Below are positions 1 to 8,106 of a DNA stretch of 13,550 nucleotides, piece after piece (the stretch's first letter is position 1; each line of letters begins with the position of its first letter). Made by a program: the position numbers and the translations under genes. Under the pieces are notes generated by a model. That model did no database searches and was not told the DNA's origin. It saw nothing but the letters and a program-made list of their open reading frames with translations. This stretch comes from Candidatus Eiseniibacteriota bacterium (lineage in GTDB: Bacteria; Eisenbacteria; RBG-16-71-46; CAIMUX01; VGJL01). The stretch is from NCBI GenBank assembly GCA_014729455.1, contig WJJW01000259.1:1-13550 (forward strand), read 5' to 3'.

Positions 1-227
1 ATCCGCAGCGGATCGCGCAGCAGCTCCTCGACGATCCCCAGGCGGAACGTATCGTCTTCGGCGTAGAGCTTCTCGAACCCGAGCTCGGCGCGGGTGACGC
101 CGATCCGGTCCATCGCGCGTTGCAGCGTCCGCGACGCCAGCGAGTCGAGCCCCGCGATCGGCACGGTGGCCCCGGCGGCCAGCGGGGCCGCGAGCAGAAA
201 GGCCGAGAGGACGGCCGCCCGGCTCAG
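1..227 (-). CDS. Partial exported protein of unknown function, N-terminal 75 codons
   Basis: The reading frame runs off the left edge, so only the N-terminus is visible. It begins like a signal peptide: an Arg near the start, a hydrophobic stretch (about residues 5-18) and a small-residue region ending in AAGA that could be a signal-peptidase I site. After that comes an ordinary charged, helical-looking sequence (for example RAMDRIGVTRAELGFEKLY, about residues 37-55). I recognise no family. The start is uncertain. No ATG, GTG or TTG lies in frame near the nuoN end, and the best candidate is CTG at 227-225, which overlaps the nuoN stop as CTGA, like the ATGA and GTGA overlaps elsewhere in this operon. 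An internal ATG at 113-111 would remove the signal peptide and looks less likely. No Shine-Dalgarno sequence is visible, so translation would rely on coupling to nuoN. It is presumably co-transcribed with the nuo genes. Confidence 0.55.
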   Translation of the reverse strand, partial: MSRAAVLSAFLLAAPLAAGATVPIAGLDSLASRTLQRAMDRIGVTRAELGFEKLYAEDDTFRLGIVEELLRDPLR

Positions 228-1762
228 AACAGGAACCCGACCGACCGCTGCACGAGACCCGCCAGCGGTGCCCAGAAGATCCCCAGCAGGACCGTCGGAG
301 CGGCGAGGACGACGAGCAGGACCGAGTGAGACGGGGCCAGCCGCAGCGGCGGCGCCTCCCCCGTCTCGTCGACCCGCTCGAGGTACATCGCCTTCAGGAT
401 CCGGGCGTAGTAGTAGAGCGAGATCACGCTGTTCAGGATCCCCACGACGGCGAGCCAATACAGCTCCGCCTCGATCACCGCGGCGAACAGGAAGAACTTC
501 CCGACGAAGCCGGCCAGCGGCGGGAGCCCGGTGAGCGAGAAGAGGAAGATCGCCATCGCCACGCCGAGGAGCGGGGCGCGCGGACCGATCCCTCGGTAGC
601 TGTCGATCTCCTCCTCATCCGACACCTTCTCGCGCAGCGCGATCACCACGGCGAACGCTCCGAGGTTCATGAAGAGATAGACGACGAGGTAGAAGAGCAC
701 CCCGAACAGCCCCCGCTCGCTGAGCGTCCCGGTCGCCCGGTCGACGCAGGCCAGCCCCATCAGGAGGTAGCCTGCGTGCGCGATCGAGGAGTAGGCGAGG
801 AGCCGCTTGACGTTGCTCTGCTGCACCGCGATCACGTTCCCCAGCGTCATCGTCAGGGCCGAGAAGACCGCCATCACGAGCGGCCAGTCGATCGCCAGCA
901 GGGACCCCGCCTGCCCGAACAGATGGATCGTCACCCTCGCGAGCATCGCGAACCCGGCCGCCTTCGGAGCGACCGAAAGGAACGCGGTCAGCGGCGTCGG
1001 CGCCCCCTCGTAGACGTCCGGGCACCAGAAGTGGAACGGCACCGCGGCGATCTTGTACCCGATTCCGGCCATCACCAGGAAGCTTGCGACCAGGACGGCC
1101 GGCTCGGTCCCCGGAGAGACCGCGAGCGCCGCGCCGATCTTCGTGAGGTTCATCTCGCCGGTCAGGCCGTACAGGATCGAGAGGCCGAAGATCATCGCGC
1201 CCGAGGAGACCGAGCCGAACAGCACGTACTTCAGTCCCGCCTCCGACGCCCGCCGGTCCTCCTTGACGTAACCGACCAGGACGTAGGAGACGTAGCTGAC
1301 CATCTCGAGCGACAGGTAGAGAAGCAGGAGATGCGTGCTGCTCGCCATGAGGCACAGCCCCGCCGCGACGACCAGCAAGAGCGCGTGCAGCTCCCCCATC
1401 TTCCGCAAGCCGAAATCGCGGGAGCGGAGGATCAGGATCACCACCAGGATCGTGGCGACCAGGAAGAGGACCTTGAAGAAGTTGGCGAGAGGATCGAAGA
1501 CGACCGCCCCGCGGAAGAGGGAGAGGCCGCCGAGCCCTTCGGGCAGCGCGGCGCCCATCCCGGCGATCGTGGCCGCCAGCGCCGCGACCAGGCTCCCGAG
1601 GGCGACCCAGGCCGATCGGGTCGCACCGGGCTTGTCCGTCGTCAGGTCGGCGAAGATCGCCAGCGTGAACCCGGCGAACAGGATGATCTCCGGAACGAAC
1701 CACCGGATGCTCGGGAGAATGTCCAGGACCAGGTAGGTCCCCAGCTGTTCGAGCCCTTCCAT
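224..1762 (-). CDS. nuoN: NADH-quinone oxidoreductase subunit N (antiporter-like)
   Basis: Proton-pumping membrane subunit of complex I, 512 residues, of the Mrp-antiporter-like family shared with NuoL and NuoM, in the cytoplasmic membrane. The sequence is a chain of hydrophobic segments with the family's buried charges. Glu153 lies in SLEMVSYVSYVLVGY (TM5-type glutamate), Lys178 in GLKYVLFGS, Lys237 in GYKIAAVPFHFWCPDVYEG, Lys267 in SVAPKAAGF and Lys422 in GFVGKFFLF. These correspond by motif to E133, K158, K217, K247 and K395 of E. coli NuoN. Length is in the normal range. The ATG start is preceded by GGGAGG six bases upstream. The gap to the nuoM stop is 12 bases. It is the last recognisable nuo gene, and its stop overlaps the next frame. 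Confidence 0.97.
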   Translation of the reverse strand: MEGLEQLGTYLVLDILPSIRWFVPEIILFAGFTLAIFADLTTDKPGATRSAWVALGSLVAALAATIAGMGAALPEGLGGLSLFRGAVVFDPLANFFKVLFLVATILVVILILRSRDFGLRKMGELHALLLVVAAGLCLMASSTHLLLLYLSLEMVSYVSYVLVGYVKEDRRASEAGLKYVLFGSVSSGAMIFGLSILYGLTGEMNLTKIGAALAVSPGTEPAVLVASFLVMAGIGYKIAAVPFHFWCPDVYEGAPTPLTAFLSVAPKAAGFAMLARVTIHLFGQAGSLLAIDWPLVMAVFSALTMTLGNVIAVQQSNVKRLLAYSSIAHAGYLLMGLACVDRATGTLSERGLFGVLFYLVVYLFMNLGAFAVVIALREKVSDEEEIDSYRGIGPRAPLLGVAMAIFLFSLTGLPPLAGFVGKFFLFAAVIEAELYWLAVVGILNSVISLYYYARILKAMYLERVDETGEAPPLRLAPSHSVLLVVLAAPTVLLGIFWAPLAGLVQRSVGFLF

Positions 1763-1774
1763 CGACGCCCTCCC

Positions 1775-3247
1775 CTACACCCTCTGGGCCATCTCGGCGA
1801 TCCAACCGAGAGACCGGCGCATCAGGTCCAGGACCGGCATCGGCCAGACGCCGAGGACGATGACGATGATCGCCAGCGGGACCAGCGTGAACAGCTCGCG
1901 CCCGTTGATATCGGGCAGCGACTTGTACTTCTCGTTCAGGGTCCCGAGGAACATCCGCTGCAAGGTCCAGAGAATGTAGCCGGCGGTCAGGACGATTCCG
2001 ATCACGGCGATGATCGTCAACGTCTGGAAGACCGGGAACGCCCCCAGGAAGACCAGCGCCTCGCTGATGAAGCCGCTCAAGCCCGGCAGGCCCAGCGAGG
2101 CGAAGAACGCGACGGTCACGATCCCGGTATAGACCGGCATCTGGGTGGCGAGCCCGCCGAACCCCTCGATGTCGCGGTGGTGCGCCCGGTCGTAGATCAC
2201 GCCGACCAGGAGGAAGAGCATCGCCGTGGTCGTTCCATGGTTGAACATCTGCAGGACGGCCCCGTTCATTCCCGCCGGCGTCAACGCGGCCATCCCGAGC
2301 AGGCAATATCCCATGTGGCTGATCGACGAGTACGCCACCAGCTTCTTGAGATCCTTCTGGGCCATCGCGCATAACGCGCCGTACAGAATGTTGATCACCC
2401 CCAGGACCGCCAAGCCGTAGGCGAAATAGACCGTGGCGACCGGCAGGATCGGATAGCTGATCCGGAGCATCCCGTAGATCCCCATCTTCAGCAGAACGCC
2501 GGCCAGGATCACGGAGATCGCAGTCGGGGCCTCGACGTGCGCGTCGGGGAGCCAGGTGTGGAACGGGAAGACCGGCACCTTGATCGCGAAGCCGATGAAG
2601 AGCGCCACGTAGACGATGAGCTGGAACGTCCGTCCGTAGACGCCGTACTCGGTCCAGAGACGGGTCATGTCGAACGTGTGCGGATCGTGCATCAGGTAGA
2701 GGGCGATCATCGACAGGAGCATCAGCACGCTGCCCAGCAGCGTGTACAGGAAGAACTTGATCGCGGCGTACTCCCGCCGCGGCCCGCCCCAGATCCCGAT
2801 CAGGAAGTACATCGGCAGGAGCATCACCTCCCAGAACACGAAGAACAGGAAGAAATCGAGGGCGCAGAAGACCCCCATCATCCCCGTCTCGAGCAGGAGG
2901 AACAGGGCGAAGTACCCCTTCACCATCTTGTTGATGTTCCAGGAGGCGAACATGCAGAGGAAGGACAGGAGCGCGGTCAGGATCACCATCGGCACGCTCA
3001 ACCCGTCGATCCCCATGAAGTACTCGATGTTGAACGCGCGGATCCAGGGCACCCTCTCGACGAACTGCAGGCCCGCCTCGCCGCGGTCGAAGTTGACGAA
3101 GATCCAGACCGACAGGACCAGCGGGACCGCCGAGGCGGCGGCCGCCGTCCACTTGATCAGGTTCGGGCGGTTCCGCGGCATCGCCAGGATCACCGCCATC
3201 CCGATCAAGGGAAAGAAGGTTGTCCAAGAGAGAACGTGGCCCGTCAT
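1775..3247 (-). CDS. nuoM: NADH-quinone oxidoreductase subunit M (antiporter-like)
   Basis: Second antiporter-like proton channel of complex I, 490 residues, all membrane-embedded. Identifying motifs are FWEVMLLPMYFLIG with Glu140, FAIKVPVFPFHTWLPDAHVE with Lys223, VLLKMGIYGM with Lys254, KKLVAYSSISHMGY at 301-314, and SGFISEALVF with Glu396. Glu396 replaces the terminal lysine found in NuoL and NuoN, which is diagnostic of NuoM. These match E144, K234, K265 and E407 of E. coli NuoM. The ATG at 3247 is preceded by a purine run (GGGAGGAGGAAG), a strong ribosome site. The gap from the nuoL stop is 37 bases and is exactly filled by a 13-residue frame (see findings). Length is typical of the family. 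Confidence 0.97.
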   Translation of the reverse strand: MTGHVLSWTTFFPLIGMAVILAMPRNRPNLIKWTAAAASAVPLVLSVWIFVNFDRGEAGLQFVERVPWIRAFNIEYFMGIDGLSVPMVILTALLSFLCMFASWNINKMVKGYFALFLLLETGMMGVFCALDFFLFFVFWEVMLLPMYFLIGIWGGPRREYAAIKFFLYTLLGSVLMLLSMIALYLMHDPHTFDMTRLWTEYGVYGRTFQLIVYVALFIGFAIKVPVFPFHTWLPDAHVEAPTAISVILAGVLLKMGIYGMLRISYPILPVATVYFAYGLAVLGVINILYGALCAMAQKDLKKLVAYSSISHMGYCLLGMAALTPAGMNGAVLQMFNHGTTTAMLFLLVGVIYDRAHHRDIEGFGGLATQMPVYTGIVTVAFFASLGLPGLSGFISEALVFLGAFPVFQTLTIIAVIGIVLTAGYILWTLQRMFLGTLNEKYKSLPDINGRELFTLVPLAIIVIVLGVWPMPVLDLMRRSLGWIAEMAQRV

Positions 3248-3284
3248 CTTCCTCCTCCCATACCGATGAGCGCGCCGCCCATCA

Positions 3285-5432
3285 TCAGAACCCCCGGACC
3301 AGACGGACGAACGCCAGAATCAAGGCGACGGCGACCAGGCCCAGCAGGTAATTCTGGATCTTGCCGGTCTGGATCCTCCGGAACTGCCGGCCCCAGGCCG
3401 TCACCGTTCCGGCCACCCCGTTGACCATCCCGTCGATCACCGTGTTGTCGAACAGGCCGATGAACCAGGAAAACCCCCGCGCCCGCCAGGCGGTGCCGTT
3501 CACCGCGCCGTCGACCACGTGCGTGTCGAACGCGCGCGCCGCCCGCGAGACCCAGAGGGTCGTCCCCACGACGCCGACCGCGTAGATCTCGTCGAAGTAG
3601 TACTTCTTGCTCAACAGGAGATGGACCGCGGCCAGGCGCCGGCGGACCGTCTCGGCGGAGAAGAGCCTCCGCCCGTAGAAGAGCCACGCGAGCAGGATCC
3701 CGAGCCCGGCGGCGAGGATCGAGGTGATCATCGCGATCTGGTGCGCCCGGTGGGCCGCGCCGTGGTCGGCATGGTCGCCCCCCGCCACGTGGGTCTCGTG
3801 CCCCTCCGGATCCGCATGGAGCGCATCCGGGATGGTCGTCTCGTCGTGGACCGCCTCGTGATGTTCCCCGGCGTGCGCCTCCCCGTGTTCTCCGCCCGGA
3901 ACCGCCGGAGCCACGGCCGCCGTCCGGTACTGCCCCAGCTCCGGCTTCACGACGAGCGCCTGGAACCAGCCGCCCCAGGCAGAGCCGACGGCCAGGACCG
4001 CCAGGACCGTCAGCGGAATCGTCATCACCGCGGGAGACTCGTGCGCGTGCGCGTACCGTTCCTCGTCCCGCGGCCGTCCCAGGAAGGTCAGGAAGACGAC
4101 CCGAAACATGTAGAACGCCGTGACCCCGGCGGTGACCAGGAGGAGCAGGAAGATGATCAGATGCGAGGAGTGCTCCATCCCGAAAGCGAGCGAGGCGCCG
4201 AGGATCATGTCCTTGCTGAAGAAGCCGGACAGGCCCGGCACGCCCGAGATCGCCAGCGTCGCGACGAGGAACGTCCAGAAGGTGACCGGCATCTTCTTGC
4301 GCAGCCCGCCCATGTCCGGCATCTCCTGCGAATGGACCGCGTGGATCACGCTTCCGCTGCCGAGAAAGAGCAGTGCCTTGAAGAAGGCGTGGGTCATCAG
4401 GTGGAACAGGCCGGCCGTGTATCCCCCCACCCCGAGTGCGGTGATCATGTATCCGAGCTGCGAGATCGTCGAGTAGGCCAGCGCCTTCTTGATGTCGGTC
4501 TGGACGATCGCGATCGACGCCGCCATCACGGCCGTGATCAAGCCGATGTAGGCGATCACGAGCAACGCCTCGGGGGTGAAGAGGAGGAACAGGCGTCCCA
4601 CCATGTAGACGCCGGCGGCGACCATCGTCGCGGCGTGGATCAAGGCGCTGACCGGGGTCGGACCCTCCATCGCGTCGGGCAGCCAGACGTGCAGCGGGAA
4701 CTGGGCGCTCTTTCCAATCGCGCCGCAGAAGAGGCCGACCCCGGCCCACGTCAGCAGCGATCCGCCGATCTCCCCGTCGGCGACGGCGGCGAAGATCTCG
4801 TCGAAGCGGAAGGTCCCGAGCTTCGCGTAGAGGATCATGATCCCGATGAACATGCCGACGTCCCCGATCCGGGTGGTCAGGAACGCCTTCTTCGCCGCGT
4901 CGCTGGCCGACTTCTTCTCGAACCAGTGTCCGATGAGGAGGTACGAGGAAAGGCCGACCAGCTCCCAGAAGACGTAGAGGGCCAGGAGGTTGTCGCAGAG
5001 CACCAGCCCGAGCATCGAGAAGCTGAAGATTCCGAGGTAGCCGAAGTAGCGGGAGTAGCGGACGTCGCCGTGCAGGTACCCGATCGAGAACAGGTGGACC
5101 AGGAAGCTGACGATCCCGACGACCATCAGCATCACCGCCGTCAGATTGTCGAAGAGGATCCCCATCCCGACCCGGAACCCTCCGATGTCGATCCACGGCC
5201 AGTGGACCTGACGCGCGTAGCCCGCGTCGAAGACGCCGAGCGTCCGGATGAACATCACGATCCCCAGAACGAGCGAGATCCCGATCAATCCGGTCGAGAG
5301 CCAGTCCCCCTTCCGCGGCAGCCGGGTCCCGAAGAACATCTGGATCGCGAACCCGGCGAGCGGAAGCAACAGGATCAGAACGAGGGACGTCACCATGTCT
5401 GCCGGCATGTTCGTCGCCATGTGCGTTTCCAT
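3285..5432 (-). CDS. nuoL: NADH-quinone oxidoreductase subunit L with His-rich insertion
   Basis: The distal antiporter-like subunit of complex I, 715 residues, longer than the roughly 610-660 usual. The core is intact: FWELVGLSSYLLIGHWF with Glu157, GKSAQFPLHVWLPDAMEGP with Lys241, LIHAATM with His266, HLMTHAFFKALLF with His348 and Lys352, and SGFFSKD with Lys407. The C-terminal part keeps the YYFDEIY motif (611-617) and a final hydrophobic helix (about 693-710), which together resemble the lateral-helix region of NuoL. The extra length is mainly a hydrophilic segment at about 505-565 with 12 histidines between residues 516 and 564. The start is ambiguous: ATGs occur at residues 1, 5, 9 and 13 with no clear Shine-Dalgarno. 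The first ATG lies five bases after the nuoK stop, favouring coupled re-initiation. Confidence 0.96.
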   Translation of the reverse strand: METHMATNMPADMVTSLVLILLLPLAGFAIQMFFGTRLPRKGDWLSTGLIGISLVLGIVMFIRTLGVFDAGYARQVHWPWIDIGGFRVGMGILFDNLTAVMLMVVGIVSFLVHLFSIGYLHGDVRYSRYFGYLGIFSFSMLGLVLCDNLLALYVFWELVGLSSYLLIGHWFEKKSASDAAKKAFLTTRIGDVGMFIGIMILYAKLGTFRFDEIFAAVADGEIGGSLLTWAGVGLFCGAIGKSAQFPLHVWLPDAMEGPTPVSALIHAATMVAAGVYMVGRLFLLFTPEALLVIAYIGLITAVMAASIAIVQTDIKKALAYSTISQLGYMITALGVGGYTAGLFHLMTHAFFKALLFLGSGSVIHAVHSQEMPDMGGLRKKMPVTFWTFLVATLAISGVPGLSGFFSKDMILGASLAFGMEHSSHLIIFLLLLVTAGVTAFYMFRVVFLTFLGRPRDEERYAHAHESPAVMTIPLTVLAVLAVGSAWGGWFQALVVKPELGQYRTAAVAPAVPGGEHGEAHAGEHHEAVHDETTIPDALHADPEGHETHVAGGDHADHGAAHRAHQIAMITSILAAGLGILLAWLFYGRRLFSAETVRRRLAAVHLLLSKKYYFDEIYAVGVVGTTLWVSRAARAFDTHVVDGAVNGTAWRARGFSWFIGLFDNTVIDGMVNGVAGTVTAWGRQFRRIQTGKIQNYLLGLVAVALILAFVRLVRGF

Positions 5433-5437
5433 GTCCG

Positions 5438-5743
5438 TTAGCCCCGCATCATGTCGACTTCGTCGACGTCGATAGAGTTGATTCGCTTGTAGAGATTCAG
5501 CACGATCGCCAGGGCGATCGCCGCCTCCGCCGCCGCCATGATGATCACGAAGATGGCGAAGACGTGTCCCTGGATGTCCGGCGCGCAGTAGCGCGCGAAG
5601 GCGATGAAGTTGACGTTGGCGGAGTTCAGGATCAGCTCGATCCCCATGAGGATCGTCACGGCGTTCCGCCTCGTCATGACACAGAAGAGGCCGAGCACGA
5701 AGAGGACCGCGGCGATCACGAGATACCCTTGCAGCGGGATCAT
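5438..5743 (-). CDS. nuoK: NADH-quinone oxidoreductase subunit K
   Basis: Small membrane subunit of complex I (MrpC-like), 101 residues, close to the E. coli length, with three hydrophobic helices (about 5-22, 29-50 and 60-84). The two membrane glutamates essential in this family are present: Glu36 in ILMGIELILNSANVNF and Glu73 in AAAEAAIALAIVL. The ATG at 5743 overlaps the nuoJ stop as ATGA, so the two are translationally coupled. The stop TAA lies five bases before the nuoL ATG. The C-terminal residues after 86 are polar and include an acidic DVDEVD stretch. Confidence 0.97.
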   Translation of the reverse strand: MIPLQGYLVIAAVLFVLGLFCVMTRRNAVTILMGIELILNSANVNFIAFARYCAPDIQGHVFAIFVIIMAAAEAAIALAIVLNLYKRINSIDVDEVDMMRG

Positions 5744-6249
5744 CGGTTCGTCTCCCGCCGCGCCATCAGCGCCGCCCCGACCAGCACGGCGAAGAGCAGC
5801 ACCGAGATCACCTCGAACGCGAGGAGGTAGTCGGTCATCAGATACCGGCCGATCCGCTGGACGGTCGGGGTTGCGGGGCCGAGCTCCTTGACCGGCCAGG
5901 GCGTCTTGAAGATCACGTACAGCAGCAACGCCAGGAGCCCGCCGCAGATCAGAGCGGCGGGCCCTCGTTGCATGCTCGCGCTCCGGAGCTGCACGGTGGC
6001 GATCTTGTGGGTCAGCATCACGCCGAAGAGAAGGAGGACCAGGATCCCTCCGACGTAGATCATCACCTGCGTCGCCGCCAGGAAGTCGGCGTGGAGCAGG
6101 ACGTACAGACCCGCGACGCCGAAGAAGGTGAAGAGCAGCGCGAAAACGCTGTAGATGATCGTCCGCGCCAGCGCGACGACCGCGCCGGACACGAGGGTGA
6201 TCATCCCGAACCCCAGAAAGACCCCGAGCCGGATCTCGTCAGACATCAT
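5740..6249 (-). CDS. nuoJ: NADH-quinone oxidoreductase subunit J
   Basis: Complex I membrane subunit, 169 residues, with five predicted helices. Recognisable motifs are TQVMIYVGGILVLLLFGVML at about residues 60-79, the family signature with the TM3 region involved in coupling, and LLAFEVISVLLFAVLVGA near the C-terminus with Glu146. Two consecutive ATGs exist, at 6249 and 6246, and either could be used. Both sit just downstream of an unbroken run of eight G residues (6257-6250), the only Shine-Dalgarno-like element present. The stop overlaps the nuoK start as ATGA. The gap from the nuoI stop is 44 bases. Length is slightly below the E. coli protein but normal for the wider family. Confidence 0.95.
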   Translation of the reverse strand: MMSDEIRLGVFLGFGMITLVSGAVVALARTIIYSVFALLFTFFGVAGLYVLLHADFLAATQVMIYVGGILVLLLFGVMLTHKIATVQLRSASMQRGPAALICGGLLALLLYVIFKTPWPVKELGPATPTVQRIGRYLMTDYLLAFEVISVLLFAVLVGAALMARRETNR

Positions 6250-6293
6250 CCCCCCCCAACAACCACCAATCCTGCGAGGGCCGCTCCGCCCTC

Positions 6294-6953
6294 CTACGAC
6301 GCGTCGGGCTTCTTCTCCTCGGAACCTGGTTTCCCGTCGGCTTCGGCGTCGGCCGCAGGCTTCTCCGGCTCCGCGCCTTCCTTCCCGGCCGCCTCCGCCT
6401 CCGCGGCCGCCTTCTTCGCAGCCGCTTCCTTCTCGGCCTTCTCTCGGGCCGCCTTCTCCTTCGCCGCCTTCTTCTCCGCCTCGGCCTTCTCGGCCATCAC
6501 CTTGTCCCGGTCGAGGGCGAACTCGAGGTACATGTCGTGCTTGTCGTGGACGGCGAGCTCGTACTCCTTCGTCATCGTCAGGCACTCGGTCGGACACGGC
6601 TCGGTACAGAGCCCGCAGACCATGCAGAGCGACATGTCGATGTCGAACCGCGGGATCCACTGCGTGATCTTCGTCCCGTCCGAAGTGACGCCGTACTCTT
6701 CCTTCCCCCGCTTGACGATGTCGATGTGGATGCAGTTGACCGGGCAGGCGCGCGCGCACGCCAGGCAGCCGATGCAGTCCTCGATCCGGTTGTGGAGGAT
6801 CCCCCGATACCGCTCGGGAAGCTCCCACCGGACGTCCGGATACTCCAGCGTGACCGGCTTGCGGAAGGCGGTCCGTCCGGTCGTCGCCATGCCGACCAGG
6901 ACGGTCGCCATGGAGTTGTAGATGTCGGAGAAGTATTTCTTCACTGCGCTCAT
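6294..6953 (-). CDS. nuoI: NADH-quinone oxidoreductase subunit I (2x[4Fe-4S]) with charged tail
   Basis: Ferredoxin-like subunit carrying clusters N6a and N6b that passes electrons toward NuoB, 219 residues. Two complete 4Fe-4S motifs are present: C60-x2-C63-x2-C66-x3-C70-P and C110-x2-C113-x2-C116-x3-C120-P. The N-terminal stretch (GRTAFRKPVTLEYPD, 26-40, and the RYRGILHNRIEDC approach, 48-60) fits NuoI. The usual domain ends near residue 150. After that comes a tail of about 70 residues made almost only of Ala, Lys and Glu (153-195), then Pro, Gly and acidic residues, and it ends KKPDAS. The tail should form a long charged helix. The ATG at 6953 is preceded by GGGAGA. A 72-base spacer separates it from nuoH. 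Confidence 0.96.
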   Translation of the reverse strand: MSAVKKYFSDIYNSMATVLVGMATTGRTAFRKPVTLEYPDVRWELPERYRGILHNRIEDCIGCLACARACPVNCIHIDIVKRGKEEYGVTSDGTKITQWIPRFDIDMSLCMVCGLCTEPCPTECLTMTKEYELAVHDKHDMYLEFALDRDKVMAEKAEAEKKAAKEKAAREKAEKEAAAKKAAAEAEAAGKEGAEPEKPAADAEADGKPGSEEKKPDAS

Positions 6954-7025
6954 CGGTCTCTCCCGTCGATCGATCCTGTCATCTATCTCTATTGCCCATC
7001 ATCGGTTATACGTCCTCGGCCCGCT

Positions 7026-8081
7026 TCAGTTCCCCGGGAACAGCCACATCTGCACCCCGACGCCGATCAGCAGGACCATCGAGATCGGGATCAGCACCTT
7101 CCAGCAGGTGTGCATGAGCTGATCCACGCGCAGCCGCGGCAGCGTCCAGCGCAGCCACATGATGACCAGGACCAGGAAGAACACCTTCCCCAGGAACCAG
7201 ATCGGTCCCGGCAGGATCTGCCAAGGCAGAAACGAGTTCCAAGCCCCAAGGAACATCACGACCGCGACCGCCGAGATTACGAAGAGATTCGCGAATTCGG
7301 CCAGGAAGAAGAACGCGAACTTCATCCCGCTGTACTCGGTGTTGTAGCCGCTGACCAGCTCCGACTCCGCTTCGGGAAGATCGAACGGCGTCCGATTCAC
7401 CTCCGCCAGGGCCGCGATGAAGTAGACGATCCCGGCCGCGAAGAGGAACGGCGACTTGAAGAGGTACCAGTTCCAGATCCCTCCGGCCTGCCCCCGTCCG
7501 ATCTCCACGAGGTTGAGGGTCCCCGCGATCATCACGACGCCGATCAGCGAGAGGGCGACGGGGATCTCGTAGGAGACGATCTGACTCGCCGCGCGCATCC
7601 CGCCGTAGAGGCTCCATTTGCTGTTGGAGGCCCAGCCGCCCATGATGATCCCGATCACGCCCAGCGAGGAGACCGCGAGGATGAAGAAGATCCCGATGTC
7701 GAGGTCGGCGATCACGAGACCGTTGCCGATCGGGATCGCGACGAACGTCAGGAGCGTGGCCATGAACGCGATCGCCGGCGCGATGTTGAACAGCAGCCGA
7801 TCCGCGCTCTCCGGGACCAGGTCCTCCTTCATCAGCAGCTTCAACGCATCCGCCGGCGTCTGCGCCCAACCGAACCTTCCCCCGACGTAGACCGGGCCGA
7901 GACGGCTCTGGATCCGCGCGGAGACCTTCCGCTCCAGCCAGACGAAGAAGAGCGCGCAGATCGCCATCCACCCGACCGCCACGAGGCTGAAGAAGACCAT
8001 CGCGAGGAAATAGGACACCTCGATCGGAAGCGATTGCAGCAGCGAAGACCCCTCCACCAACCCGTCGACCCATTCCTTCAC
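7026..8081 (-). CDS. nuoH: NADH-quinone oxidoreductase subunit H
   Basis: Membrane subunit that forms the quinone chamber with NuoB and NuoD, 351 residues, with about eight or nine hydrophobic helices. Family signatures are clear: LERKVSARIQSRLGP at 49-63, WASNSKWSLYGGMRAASQIV at 150-169, the acidic quinone-loop motif AEVNRTPFDLPEAESELVSG at 226-245, and RWTLPRLRVDQLMHTCWKVL at 311-330. Translation starts at GTG (8081), eight to nine bases after a GGAGGGAGGG ribosome site. An ATG at 8073 is in a different frame. It follows nuoD directly with a 25-base gap, so no nuoE, nuoF or nuoG lies between them. Confidence 0.97.
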   Translation of the reverse strand: MKEWVDGLVEGSSLLQSLPIEVSYFLAMVFFSLVAVGWMAICALFFVWLERKVSARIQSRLGPVYVGGRFGWAQTPADALKLLMKEDLVPESADRLLFNIAPAIAFMATLLTFVAIPIGNGLVIADLDIGIFFILAVSSLGVIGIIMGGWASNSKWSLYGGMRAASQIVSYEIPVALSLIGVVMIAGTLNLVEIGRGQAGGIWNWYLFKSPFLFAAGIVYFIAALAEVNRTPFDLPEAESELVSGYNTEYSGMKFAFFFLAEFANLFVISAVAVVMFLGAWNSFLPWQILPGPIWFLGKVFFLVLVIMWLRWTLPRLRVDQLMHTCWKVLIPISMVLLIGVGVQMWLFPGN

Positions 8082-8106
8082 CGGACCGATCCCTCCCTCC
8101 GACGGC

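Noticed and set aside
326..2374. Very long plus-strand frame, 682 codons, opposite nuoN and nuoM
   Set aside because: It is antisense to two clearly identified genes and is rich in Arg, Asp, Gln, Glu and His, the usual product of reading GC-rich membrane-protein genes backwards. No domain is recognisable.
3519..5441. 640-codon plus-strand frame opposite nuoL
   Set aside because: Same antisense composition bias (Arg/Asp/Glu/His/Gln), with no motif and no plausible start region. nuoL on the other strand has all its family residues.
5740..6828. Long frame continuing upstream of nuoJ into nuoI
   Set aside because: The upstream part is an out-of-frame reading of nuoI, and only the part from 6249 matches NuoJ. 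It is not a fusion gene.
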